A DNA stretch of 42,018 bases, taken from positions 1 to 42,018 of the forward strand of contig NZ_JAKLWS010000036.1 in NCBI RefSeq assembly GCF_022012475.1, given 5' to 3'. The notes under the pieces were generated by a model, which saw nothing but the letters and a program-made list of their open reading frames with translations, had not been told where the DNA came from and searched no databases. Source of the DNA: Rhodohalobacter sulfatireducens (lineage in GTDB: Bacteria > Bacteroidota > Rhodothermia > Balneolales > Balneolaceae). The translations under genes and the position numbers were made by a program. Every line of letters begins with the position of its first letter. The stretch's first letter is position 1. Shown here piece by piece: positions 1-7,692 of the stretch.

Positions 1-95
1 TTTATTTTCTGGGTATTAAATAGCCTTAAAATGAGTAATGCAACAACGACACAAACGGCAACAGTGGCGAGCAGAGTTAAAACAGTCTTTTTCAT
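1..95 (-). CDS. N-terminus of a membrane-anchored or secreted protein (cut by window edge)
   Basis: Reading leftward from an ATG at 95-93 gives 31 codons that run off the window. The product begins MKKTVLTLLATVAVCVVV and continues with a hydrophobic stretch to about residue 24, then RLFNTQK. This is a typical signal peptide or N-terminal membrane anchor. Nothing beyond the anchor is visible, so no function can be assigned. Confidence 0.5.
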   Translation of the reverse strand, partial: MKKTVLTLLATVAVCVVVALLILRLFNTQKI

Positions 96-383
96 GAAAT
101 TTGAACTATTTTCAATGATTTTATTACAAAGTACTTCATGGTAAATTTTCGACAAAGTATTATTTAATTTACATTTATTCTACTTATTGGACTTTATTGA
201 GCTTCAAGACGCTCTATAGTAAAAAATTATCAAAGTGATTATGTCCTTTTTTCTTGTTCAGAAACTCAAACAGTACAAGTTCATCTGAGCCTTCGAGTTC
301 GTGAATATGGTCCTCTCTGCAAAACTAAATCTGAACATCTTACCAGGTTGGAACCACCCTTTATCTCCCCCGTCTCTTTGCCT

Positions 384-597
384 GAGCTTGATGAATGTCA
401 ACCGGGCTAAAACGTATTACCATCTCAAATTATGCCGGTTGTGGGTGAGAATGAAGAAGCCCGAGGAACAATCCTTCCTTTTCGTTGGCGGTTGCTGCCA
501 TTCTGGGCTGAAGAGTAAGATGCCAGCTATAGCATGTTCAATGCACGGGCAGAAAACTTAGACAGAAAGAGATCTTACAAGCCTTATTTTTTAAAGA
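384..597. repeat. Dispersed repeat R1, copy a
   Basis: This block of about 214 bp matches 8887-9097 in the same orientation, with only scattered substitutions and a short indel. The longest shared cores include catctcaaattatgccggtt and aacaatccttccttttcg. In both copies one plus-strand frame stays open and reads LKLCRLW, then RMKKPEEQSFLFVGGCCHS. Several of the differences in it fall at third codon positions. The repeat may be a mobile-element remnant or a small repeated reading frame; no family is recognised. Confidence 0.75.
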
Positions 598-726
598 AAC
601 AGGTGCCCTGTGCCAGCCTCTGGTTTCAAAGAGTGGAAAGTAGAGAAAGGAAACAAACAACCGTATTATGGATAAAGGAGGGCATTCATAAGCCAGTGTG
701 GTAAATAGCAGGTTTCCTGACTGGGA

Positions 727-861
727 AGAGATTGAAGATAGGGAGGTAAAAAAGCCATGAAAACTGTCAACTAATATGACTTGCTATCCATCAAGCTGTT
801 ATTAGTATGAATCAAAAAATGGATTCCTTAAAAAAAAGTGAAATGTGAAACGGTTTCAGTT
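727..861. repeat. Direct repeat R2, copy a
   Basis: This copy aligns with 1562-1690 in the same orientation. Shared blocks include aaaaaagccatgaaa, ctgtcaact and aaaaaagtgaaa, with a conserved order and spacing but many substitutions and short indels. The two copies flank the secreted-protein gene at 1014-1436. The family is unknown. Confidence 0.6.
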
Positions 862-1013
862 GAATTGCATCATTCAGTCAAAGGTAAAAAGCACTTGTGA
901 AATGATTTCTAATGAAGTCCGGCCCCAAATCAGTTCTCATTTAAAGCTTTTATAGTCTGGCTCAAAAGTGTAAAATTTCATACATTTTAAAAGAACAATG
1001 CATTTAAACAGAG

Positions 1014-1436
1014 ATGAAAAAATGTATATTGATCATATTATTTTTGTTCACTTCTTCTGCTTTACTTGCTCTTAATGTTAATGATCAAAAAGAAGACGCC
1101 TACCCACGTAAAAATTCATTCTACACTCAAAATTTTATAATCTTTCCAACGGCTAACTTTGACAGAATTTTACCTGTCAATGATAAAGTGGGTTTCATTT
1201 CTAAGATTGGTTTTGGTTTCTACGATACAATTGTACCGATATTAGAAGCATCTTTCTTTGCTCACAAGAAAAAAAGCTATGGCGAATTTGGCTTGGGTTA
1301 TTGGGGTTTCGCTGGTGCTGTAATCAATGTTAATTACAGATTTATGGGTAGGAAAGGATTTTTGCTGAAAGGTGGCTTTTCCTTTGTACCCGGTGAAGAA
1401 GGTTTTCCGCTTTTGGGCTTAGGGTACTCTTTTTAG
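1014..1436 (+). CDS. Small secreted protein, possible outer-membrane beta-strand protein
   Basis: This 140-residue product starts with a classical Sec signal peptide (MKKCILIILFLFTSSALLAL, cleavage probably near residue 20-22). The mature part alternates aromatic and small residues (GFGFYD, GEFGLGYWGF, FSFVPGEEGFPLLGLGYSF) and ends in phenylalanine, as outer-membrane beta-barrel proteins do. At about 118 mature residues it would be a very small barrel or a fragment of one. It stands alone between R2 copies, with no partner gene close by. The start is the first ATG and gives a clean signal peptide. I do not recognise the family; a role at the cell surface is inferred only from composition. Confidence 0.6.
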   Translation: MKKCILIILFLFTSSALLALNVNDQKEDAYPRKNSFYTQNFIIFPTANFDRILPVNDKVGFISKIGFGFYDTIVPILEASFFAHKKKSYGEFGLGYWGFAGAVINVNYRFMGRKGFLLKGGFSFVPGEEGFPLLGLGYSF

Positions 1437-1561
1437 GTGGCCTGAAAACGCTCAAATTCTGTCTTTATGCAGCTTAAAGGGTTCTTTTACTGCATTTTCG
1501 GTTTTTTTGTTCATGAACAGAAACAAGAAAAGGCTGGCTATTCAGTTTCACAGTTACGCCC

Positions 1562-1690
1562 CAGGGATTGCAGATAGGGGAGCATAAAAAAGCCATGAAA
1601 GCTGTCAACTTACATGACTGGCTATTCATCATTATACGTATGAACCGAAAAAAACTGAATCCACTACAAAAAAGTGAAACGGTTTTCAGG
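1562..1690. repeat. Direct repeat R2, copy b
   Basis: This is the second copy of the block at 727-861, in the same orientation, downstream of the secreted-protein gene. It shares aaaaaagccatgaaa, ctgtcaact and the tail around aaaaaagtgaaacgg. Confidence 0.6.
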
Positions 1691-2210
1691 AAAATGGTTT
1701 TATGCAGCAGAAAACAGAACGCAGTCACCGGTGCTTGTTTCAATGAAAGGCACATCCCTTATCGGTACTCATTTTAGGGTTTCCATTTCCTACATAACTT
1801 TACAAATTGATGTACCCCTTGTGTAGTAATCATATCATTTATTCGTATTTGCCAACGTATTAATAAGAAGAATGACAGCTATCAACCGCAATTCTACCTA
1901 AATGTATTTGAGAAGTGCGCTCAAGCACTTCTGTATATTCGTGATCTTAGTTGTATGATCCGAGAAATCGTAAAATCTTACAGAAAAGGTAAATTTATTG
2001 AACAGCTGTCAGAATTAAACCTACATCACCTCATTTAATACGCAGGTGATGAATGATCATCTGGTTTCCTGCTCTGGATTGATTATAGTGAGAGAAATAA
2101 GACGGAGCAGTACGATTTATTTGTCATTTGTAATATTTATTACGAGCATGTTTATGGGGATTTTACTATTTACAACAATTCTACCTAATCAATAAAGTGA
2201 GTAAAAACCT

Positions 2211-2216
2211 GGGAGG
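2211..2216 (+). promoter_or_regulatory. Strong Shine-Dalgarno site of the SGNH-protease gene
   Basis: The hexamer gggagg ends five bases before the ATG at 2222. It fixes the start of the 659-residue protein. Most other genes in the window have weaker or no such sites. Confidence 0.7.
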
Positions 2217-2221
2217 TTTAT

Positions 2222-4201
2222 ATGGCAGCTAAGACTATCACTCAGCAGGAACTAATTAACAAGGTTCTTGATATCGATATCAGCGATGAAGAACTGGCGA
2301 AATATTTTGTAATAGATGAAGACGCGAGTGAGGCGTTCGCACCTAAGGTTGTACCAAACCCGGAGATGGTTGAGGACAATGGCCTTGAGGGCGCTTTTCT
2401 TCTCAATGCGTTTAATGGCCTGGCCAGGGCGCGGCGTAATAGAAAGTACCGCCGGCGAATCAAGAAGTGGACCGGAGTGAAGATTGTTGCCGAAGGCGAT
2501 TCCTGGTTTCAGTATCCACTGCTTTTAAAAGACACGATTGATCAGTTGATTGACCTGGATAAATTTCAGTATGCGATCTATGGTTTGAGCGAAGCCGGTG
2601 ATCTGCTCTCGAATATTGTGAAGGAAGATGAAATTACCGAGGCGATTGAGAAAGAGAATCCGGATGTGTTTTTGATCAGTGGCGGCGGAAACGATATGGT
2701 TGGTGACAATCGCATGGCAACTCTGGTGCATGAATTTGATGCTAACCGATTGCCTAAGAATTACCCAAATGATAAGTTCGATCTGTTTTTGAGAGAGCTT
2801 GAGACATTGTATAGAGGTTTGTTTACTCGATTACTTGCTGACCGGCCACACTTGAAGATTCTTTGCCACGGTTATGACAACGCGATTCCTCAAGATGGGA
2901 AATGGTTGGGTAAGCCATTGAAGAAACGAAATATTTCCGACAAGGATTTGCAACGCGAAATTGTCGCGGTGATGATTGGCCGTTTTAATGAGCGATTGAA
3001 AGAGATCTCTGACGATTTTCCGGGTTCTGTCTATCACGTTGATTGCCAAAAGATCGTAGGTCCGAAGTCGAATTGGCAAGACGAGTTACACCCCAAGAAC
3101 GAAGGTTATTTGAAAGTTGCTAAAAAGTTTGATGAGGTCATCAAACTTGCCTTAGCGGAAGACGCACCATCTGTAGCTATTCCTCTAAGGGCTATTGCAC
3201 CTGATGCACCGGAGACCAAAGGAAAGGTTCCTGTAACGCTGCCGAAGCTGTCTAAGTTAGATAACCAGGACTTTCTAAATTTAGTGGTTAAGCGTGCAGA
3301 AGCTGTTATGGGCAAAGAGGTAGCAGTACCTAAAACACGTTATGAGCGCAAGCAGCTTGAGAAAGACATTAGCGAGCACTTTGAGAAAATTCATAAAGAG
3401 ATTAATTTTCTGCCGAGTAGTTTTTTAGAGAAAGGTGTTATCCGTTCCAAATCGGTTTGCCGAATTACGACTGACAGTCATTACGGAAGTGGTTTTTTGA
3501 TAGGCTCTCGGAATTTTATTATGACCAACAATCATGTGATTCCGGACACCCAAACTGCTGAAAGTAGCCAAGCTGAATTTGATTACGATGAAGATGATAT
3601 ATTGTATGCCGTATCGTTAGAACCGGATCGCTTCTTTATTACTAATAAAGATCTTGACTTCACCATTGTTGCTTGCAATCCGGATCCCTTACCTGCCGAC
3701 ATTAAAGCAATAGAATTATTAAGAGATCCAGACACCATCACTCGCGGTGAACGGGCCAATATCATTCAACACCCACAAGGGCGGAAAAAAGAGATATCGC
3801 TGCACGACAACAAAGTTAATTATGTTTATGACGTGAGTATTCGATATACAGCAGATACTGAAGGTGGTTCTTCTGGTTCACCGGTCTTTAATAACGAGTG
3901 GAACTTAGTTGCACTGCATCACGCCGGCTGGAGCGAAGCAGATGGCTCAGCTACCAATGAAGGAATGCGGATGAAGGCGATTGTTGATTTCTTACTTACT
4001 GAGAATGATAATGAGTCTTCAGCCATGCTTGAGAGTTTGGTTCAGCATATTACAGATGCAAAGCATGTTTCAGATAGTCATGGGAGAACCAGGCATACTC
4101 CGTCACCGTCCACTCCGACTAATATGAAGCGAGGAAAGGGAAATTCAGTGACTTTGAATTTAAATGGCGATGTTAATCAGATTACGATTAATTTTGATTG
4201 A
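2222..4201 (+). CDS. SGNH/GDSL hydrolase fused to trypsin-like serine protease
   Basis: This 659-residue protein carries two hydrolase domains. Residues about 84-310 form an SGNH/GDSL esterase-type domain: block I EGDSW (Ser94), block III GGGND (154-158) and block V DELHP (Asp287, His290). Residues about 405-600 form a trypsin-like (V8/HtrA-like) protease with TNNHV (His438), DLDF (Asp479) and GSSGSPV (Ser551), so both catalytic sets look complete. Residues 1-80 are an acidic then Arg/Lys-rich lead-in, and a helical charged linker lies at about 345-400. The C-terminus is low-complexity and ends in LNLNGDVNQITINFD. No signal peptide or membrane segment is visible, so it is made in the cytoplasm. 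It lies upstream of, and on the same strand as, the CIS genes starting at 5047, separated by a pseudogene. A role as CIS cargo or as a defence or conflict effector is inference only. The substrates of both domains are unknown. Confidence 0.85.
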   Translation: MAAKTITQQELINKVLDIDISDEELAKYFVIDEDASEAFAPKVVPNPEMVEDNGLEGAFLLNAFNGLARARRNRKYRRRIKKWTGVKIVAEGDSWFQYPLLLKDTIDQLIDLDKFQYAIYGLSEAGDLLSNIVKEDEITEAIEKENPDVFLISGGGNDMVGDNRMATLVHEFDANRLPKNYPNDKFDLFLRELETLYRGLFTRLLADRPHLKILCHGYDNAIPQDGKWLGKPLKKRNISDKDLQREIVAVMIGRFNERLKEISDDFPGSVYHVDCQKIVGPKSNWQDELHPKNEGYLKVAKKFDEVIKLALAEDAPSVAIPLRAIAPDAPETKGKVPVTLPKLSKLDNQDFLNLVVKRAEAVMGKEVAVPKTRYERKQLEKDISEHFEKIHKEINFLPSSFLEKGVIRSKSVCRITTDSHYGSGFLIGSRNFIMTNNHVIPDTQTAESSQAEFDYDEDDILYAVSLEPDRFFITNKDLDFTIVACNPDPLPADIKAIELLRDPDTITRGERANIIQHPQGRKKEISLHDNKVNYVYDVSIRYTADTEGGSSGSPVFNNEWNLVALHHAGWSEADGSATNEGMRMKAIVDFLLTENDNESSAMLESLVQHITDAKHVSDSHGRTRHTPSPSTPTNMKRGKGNSVTLNLNGDVNQITINFD

Positions 4202-4298
4202 TTTGGAGTCACTGTCTGAAAGAGTGGGCAGTAGATTTCCAATTGTCATTTCGTTTATACTCAGCACGATCTTCATATATCTTTGGAGACGAATATGA
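4194..4298 (+). CDS. Possible 34-residue membrane peptide overlapping the upstream stop
   Basis: A frame opening with TTG at 4194 (another TTG at 4203) overlaps the last codons of the SGNH-protease gene and ends at 4298. It reads LESLSERVGSRF and then a hydrophobic run, PIVISFILSTIFIYLW, ending in RRI. A single membrane span followed by arginines is typical of small membrane peptides. The overlap would allow translational coupling. There is no ATG and no clear ribosome site, so it may be chance. Confidence 0.25.
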   Translation: MIDLESLSERVGSRFPIVISFILSTIFIYLWRRI

Positions 4299-4657
4299 GC
4301 TGTGAAAATATTATTAAGATGCCGACTCTTTCAGATATCGAGTAAGAAAAGCAAATGATTAGGGAATTATCCAAATTTTATATAGCCGATAGAGTCAAAC
4401 TATCTGTTGAAGGAAGTTATGACAATCATCGGTGTGGTGGATATATAAAATGATGTATAAATACTGGGAGAGGCATCTCGAAATCAGGGGGTTAGGTTAG
4501 GGGTCCTAGAAATTAAGACCTGGTTTAAACTCTTTTAGTTTTGAGTATTCTTCTTAGGTCTAATTCGACCTCTAAATATCCTAACCATTCCGGAACTTGT
4601 AGTATTTGAATTCATAGATGATTAGTTTCTTCCTCGGTAAGCCGGCCGAGAATATAG
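4299..4657. other. Gene-free stretch, probably decayed coding DNA
   Basis: No gene can be supported. Short frames such as the 14-codon one from ATG 4294 (reading SCENIIKMPTLSDIE) look like fragments. The motif gatatataaaatg at about 4439 recurs at about 4910, on the other side of the PQQ-dehydrogenase remnant, hinting at a small local duplication. Confidence 0.3.
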
Positions 4658-4900
4658 TCCTCGATCATTTTTATAGGTTCTCTATTCACTTTGTTAGGAT
4701 GCAATTTGCCGCAAGAGTCTGTGACTCCTGAATATATAAAGAGTGTAACTGTATCTGTTGGTGATGATAGAATTATTCAAGCAGAAAATGAACCGGAAAA
4801 CTGGCTTTCGTATGAGCGGAATTATTATGAGGATCGATATAGTCCACTTAATCAAATAAATTCCGAAAATGTCAATAGGTTGGGATTGGTGCAAAAATGA
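4658..4900 (+). pseudogene. Remnant of PQQ-dependent alcohol dehydrogenase lipoprotein (N-terminus only)
   Basis: Directly after an in-frame TAG (4655-4657) the frame reads a hydrophobic stretch ending in LFTLLGC, a lipoprotein signal peptide with lipobox. It continues with RIIQAENEPENWLSYERNYY and then YSPLNQINSENVNRLGL, and stops at 4900. Secreted PQQ-dependent methanol/ethanol dehydrogenases characteristically begin their propeller with a segment like NWLxxGRxYxxxRxSPLxQIN. The rest of the roughly 600-700-residue enzyme is absent, and no proper start codon precedes the signal peptide. It is a truncated relic, not a functional gene. Confidence 0.7.
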
Positions 4901-5046
4901 CCCCGGTTGATATATAAAATGGTATTATAAGAATAACGGTTAAGCTGGCTATTACAAGACCGGGAGAGTTTATTGTCATTACCTTTGAACAGAAGATGCA
5001 GGAATCGTGATTTACACTTAGTTATTAATCTCCTAATACTATAGTT

Positions 5047-5523
5047 ATGGCAGGCGAACAACAAGAAGGTCGATCAACTCAATGGCCCTTACCCAAGTTC
5101 TATTTTACGGTAGACCTGGGGGCAGACAGCAGTGTCGGCGAGGTGCCTTTTCAAGAAGTTTCCGGAATGGAAATAGAGTCTCAAACTATTGAGTACCATG
5201 CTGAAAACGATAAACGATTTAGTACTGTAAAAATGCCCGGGATGGTAAAATCGGGCAATCTAATAATGAAAAAAGGGATGTTTAAAGATGACACAGCATT
5301 CTGGGAATGGTACAAGAAAATAAAAATGAATACAATTGCCCGCACGACCATAACTATAAACCTGCTGGATGAATCGGCATCTCCGTTGATGACCTGGGTA
5401 CTTGCCAATGCATGGCCCACTAAAATCACGGTAACTGATATGAAAACCGACGCAAACGAGGTCCTCGTCGATACGATTGAAATCGTTCACGAAGGTATTA
5501 CTCAAAATCATATAGGCAGATAA
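5047..5523 (+). CDS. Contractile injection system tube protein (phage T4 gp19-like)
   Basis: The 158-residue product resembles the conserved phage tail region/gp19 family, which forms the inner tube of phage tails and of extracellular contractile injection systems (Afp1/Pvc1-like). Recognisable features are PKFYFTVDLG near the N-terminus, PFQEVSGMEIESQTIEY, the GNLIMKKGMFKD segment, FWEWY, and the C-terminal VDTIEIVHEGI strand. The length fits full-length members. It is two bases upstream of the spike gene and surely co-transcribed with it. No sheath gene precedes it, although in complete systems the sheath genes normally lie beside the tube gene. Confidence 0.88.
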   Translation: MAGEQQEGRSTQWPLPKFYFTVDLGADSSVGEVPFQEVSGMEIESQTIEYHAENDKRFSTVKMPGMVKSGNLIMKKGMFKDDTAFWEWYKKIKMNTIARTTITINLLDESASPLMTWVLANAWPTKITVTDMKTDANEVLVDTIEIVHEGITQNHIGR

Positions 5524-5525
5524 CC

Positions 5526-7310
5526 ATGGCATATTCACCCCTTAATGATAAAAGCATGTATGTACATTTCTCCATCCACGTTGATGGAAAACAGATTGAT
5601 GATACCTACCGGGTAAATGAAATTGAGGTCTCGAAAGCGGTAAACCGGATTCCCAAGGCACATGTCTTGATCTACGATGGAAGTGCGTCAAAGTCGGATT
5701 TCGAAATTAGTAATACACAAACGTTTGTACCAGGCGGAATAATGGAAATTTCAGCCGGGTATGAATCTGGTTTTAATACTCTTTTCAAGGGCATTATCAT
5801 AAAACACGAATTGCAGCTGCGAGATGGGAAAAGCTTTCTTGTGATAGAGTGCCGTGATGAGGCGTTAAAGATGACAACGAACCGTAAAAACGCCTTCTAT
5901 AAAAAACAGAAAGATAGTGACATTATTACTTCCTTAATCAACAATACAGGCCTCACGTCTGAAGTTGATTCTACTAATGTAGAACACAAGGAAGTGGTCC
6001 AGTATTACGTATCTGACTGGGATTTTATGCTAATTCGTGCCGAAATAAACGGCATGCTCGTCTATGTTTCAGATGGAAAGGTAAGCGTGCAAAAGCCAAA
6101 TTTTTCAGTTCAATCCGGCCTTAGACTGACATACGGAATGGATATCATCGACTTTAATGCTGTGATGAATGCGGAACTTCAGATGGTCAATGCTGTCGGT
6201 TACAGTTGGAGTTCTGAAGACCAAAAAACAATCTCTGCAGAGGGAGATACTCCCAATTATCCAAATCAAGGAAATATAAAGGTAAAGACTCTTTCAGACG
6301 TTGTTGGCCCGCAAGAGTATAGGCTTCAGAGTTCCGGCAGTCTTCATACAGATCAACTTAAGGGCTGGGCCACATCCAAAAAGCAGCTGTCTGGATTAAC
6401 AGCCTATCGCTGCCGTTTTAAGTTCCAGGGAAGTGAAAAAGCAGTCGTTGGGTCAATGATAGAGATTGCCGGAATGGGGGACCGGTTTAATGGGAAGGCA
6501 TTTATCAGCAGTGTAAGGCACATCATAAAGGATGGCGATTGGCTGACCGAGATTGAAACAGGTATGAGTGGTGATTTCTTTTCTGAGGAGGTGATGAATA
6601 TCGAATCTCTACCGGTGACTGGATTGAACGCTTCAGTGCGGGGATTTCACTATGGAAAAGTAAAACAGATACATGAAGATCCCGATGGTGAAACTCGTGT
6701 ACTTTTAACAATGCCGATTATGGAGAATGATGACGGTATATGGGCCCGTCTATCCACACTCTACGCATCAAATAATTCCGGAACATTTTTTATACCGGAA
6801 ATTGATGATGAAGTATTGGTAGGATTTATGAATGATGATCCAAGCTTTCCCGTCATTCTTGGATCTTTATACAGCAAAAAAATTAATGCTCCTTACATAC
6901 CGGATAACAAGAACTCAGTAAAAGCGATCGTCACGAAAAACCAGCTCAAAATTGAGTTTGAGGATGATAAGAAGATCATCACTATCGAAACCCCCGGAAA
7001 GAATATTATTCGTTTCAGTGACGATGAGAAATCAATCACAATAACGGACCAACACAATAATAAAGTGGAGTTATCCGCCGAGGGAATAGTATTAGATAGT
7101 CAATCGAATATCCATTTAAAAGCTCTTGAAGACATCAATATAGAAGCTATCGGAAATATTACCATGAAGGCATCAGAGAATATTGACATCTCTGGTTTGG
7201 CTATCAGTAGCTCAGCAAATACCTCGTATTCGGCCAGCGGAAACGCTTCGGCAGAATTCTCTTCATCGGGGACCTGCACGGTTAAAGGTGCAATGGTGAT
7301 GATTAATTAA
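5526..7310 (+). CDS. CIS spike/baseplate protein, VgrG-like
   Basis: This 594-residue protein has the layout of the central spike of contractile systems. Residues about 1-350 resemble the gp27/phage late control D-like part (for example FKGIIIKHELQLRDGKSF, VSDWDFMLIRAEINGMLV). Next is a gp5-type OB fold at about 370-460 (YGKVKQIHEDPDGETRVLL, then DEVLVGFMNDDPSFPVILG). The C-terminal beta-helix-like stem has repeating short strands (DNKNSVKAIVTKNQLKIEF, IHLKALEDINIEAIGNITMK). It appears full length and intact. Together with the gp19-type tube it matches extracellular CIS (Afp8-like) rather than Hcp-based type VI secretion. It follows the tube gene by two bases and precedes a PAAR tip gene. Confidence 0.9.
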   Translation: MAYSPLNDKSMYVHFSIHVDGKQIDDTYRVNEIEVSKAVNRIPKAHVLIYDGSASKSDFEISNTQTFVPGGIMEISAGYESGFNTLFKGIIIKHELQLRDGKSFLVIECRDEALKMTTNRKNAFYKKQKDSDIITSLINNTGLTSEVDSTNVEHKEVVQYYVSDWDFMLIRAEINGMLVYVSDGKVSVQKPNFSVQSGLRLTYGMDIIDFNAVMNAELQMVNAVGYSWSSEDQKTISAEGDTPNYPNQGNIKVKTLSDVVGPQEYRLQSSGSLHTDQLKGWATSKKQLSGLTAYRCRFKFQGSEKAVVGSMIEIAGMGDRFNGKAFISSVRHIIKDGDWLTEIETGMSGDFFSEEVMNIESLPVTGLNASVRGFHYGKVKQIHEDPDGETRVLLTMPIMENDDGIWARLSTLYASNNSGTFFIPEIDDEVLVGFMNDDPSFPVILGSLYSKKINAPYIPDNKNSVKAIVTKNQLKIEFEDDKKIITIETPGKNIIRFSDDEKSITITDQHNNKVELSAEGIVLDSQSNIHLKALEDINIEAIGNITMKASENIDISGLAISSSANTSYSASGNASAEFSSSGTCTVKGAMVMIN

Positions 7311-7355
7311 ATGAAGAGCGATAGTTGCACCATGCACATTTAAAAGAGTACTCAA

Positions 7356-7589
7356 ATGCCTTTAGCAGCAAGAATTACAGACATGCATTCGTTTCCTATG
7401 GTTACACCAGGATTACTACCAATTCCACATGTTGGCGATTCATGCGTTTGCGTTGGTCCGCCAGATTCCATTATTAAAGGGTCCGCTACAGTCATGATAT
7501 GCGGCAAACCAGCAGTACGGATGGGTGACACAAAGGCTCATGGTGGAATTATCGTGATTGGAATATCAACAGTAATGGTTGGAGGATAA
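7356..7589 (+). CDS. PAAR-domain spike tip protein, apparently internally shortened
   Basis: The 77-residue product begins MPLAARITDMHSFPMVTPG and ends with VGPPDSIIKGSATVMICGKP, ARMGDTKAHGG and VIGISTVMVGG, all PAAR-family signatures. PAAR proteins cap the VgrG/gp5 spike of contractile systems. Typical family members of this layout have about 95-100 residues. A stretch of about 20 residues normally lying between PHVG and VGPPD (a PxxVxIGGxxAARxGD-like repeat) seems to be missing here. It lies 45 bases after the spike gene. Whether the shortened tip still folds is unclear. Confidence 0.85.
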   Translation: MPLAARITDMHSFPMVTPGLLPIPHVGDSCVCVGPPDSIIKGSATVMICGKPAVRMGDTKAHGGIIVIGISTVMVGG

Positions 7590-7692
7590 AAAAAATGGCT
7601 CAGCTGAATAAAAACGGATCATATTTTAGAGATTGTTGAAAAGAAGCAAGATATGAGGAAAGCACTCCATATCATTTTCCCACATTAAAAAG

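Larger units (their letters stand above)
96..1013. other. Long stretch without a convincing gene; repeats and gene debris
   Basis: No credible complete gene is seen here. It contains repeat copies R1a (384-597) and R2a (727-861). On the minus strand, 324 down to 214 reads as a 36-codon open frame ending in ELEGSDELVLFEFLNKKKG, DNFLL and stop. It looks like the C-terminal tail of a protein, but I cannot name the family. An 86-codon plus-strand frame at 301-561 lies mostly within R1a and is treated as part of the repeat. Confidence 0.4.
1437..2221. other. Gene-free stretch with repeat R2b and a hairpin
   Basis: No convincing gene was found. The stretch holds R2b (1562-1690) and a perfect 8-bp stem, agaagtgc at 1911-1918 with gcacttct at 1925-1932 and a 6-base loop. 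The hairpin has no T-run after it, so it is not an obvious terminator. The AT-rich DNA from about 2090 to 2210 probably carries the promoter of the following gene, but I could not pick a specific box. The open frame at 1568-1777 overlaps the repeat and has no protein-like features. Confidence 0.4.

Noticed and set aside
301-561. An 86-codon open frame
   Set aside because: Most of it is repeat R1. Only the R1 part is shared with the second copy, and the N-terminal part has no counterpart there. Kept as a property of the repeat, not as a gene.
5047-7589. Type VI secretion system
   Set aside because: The tube protein is of the gp19 phage/eCIS type rather than Hcp, and the adjacent tape-measure domain belongs to extracellular CIS; no membrane complex genes are present.
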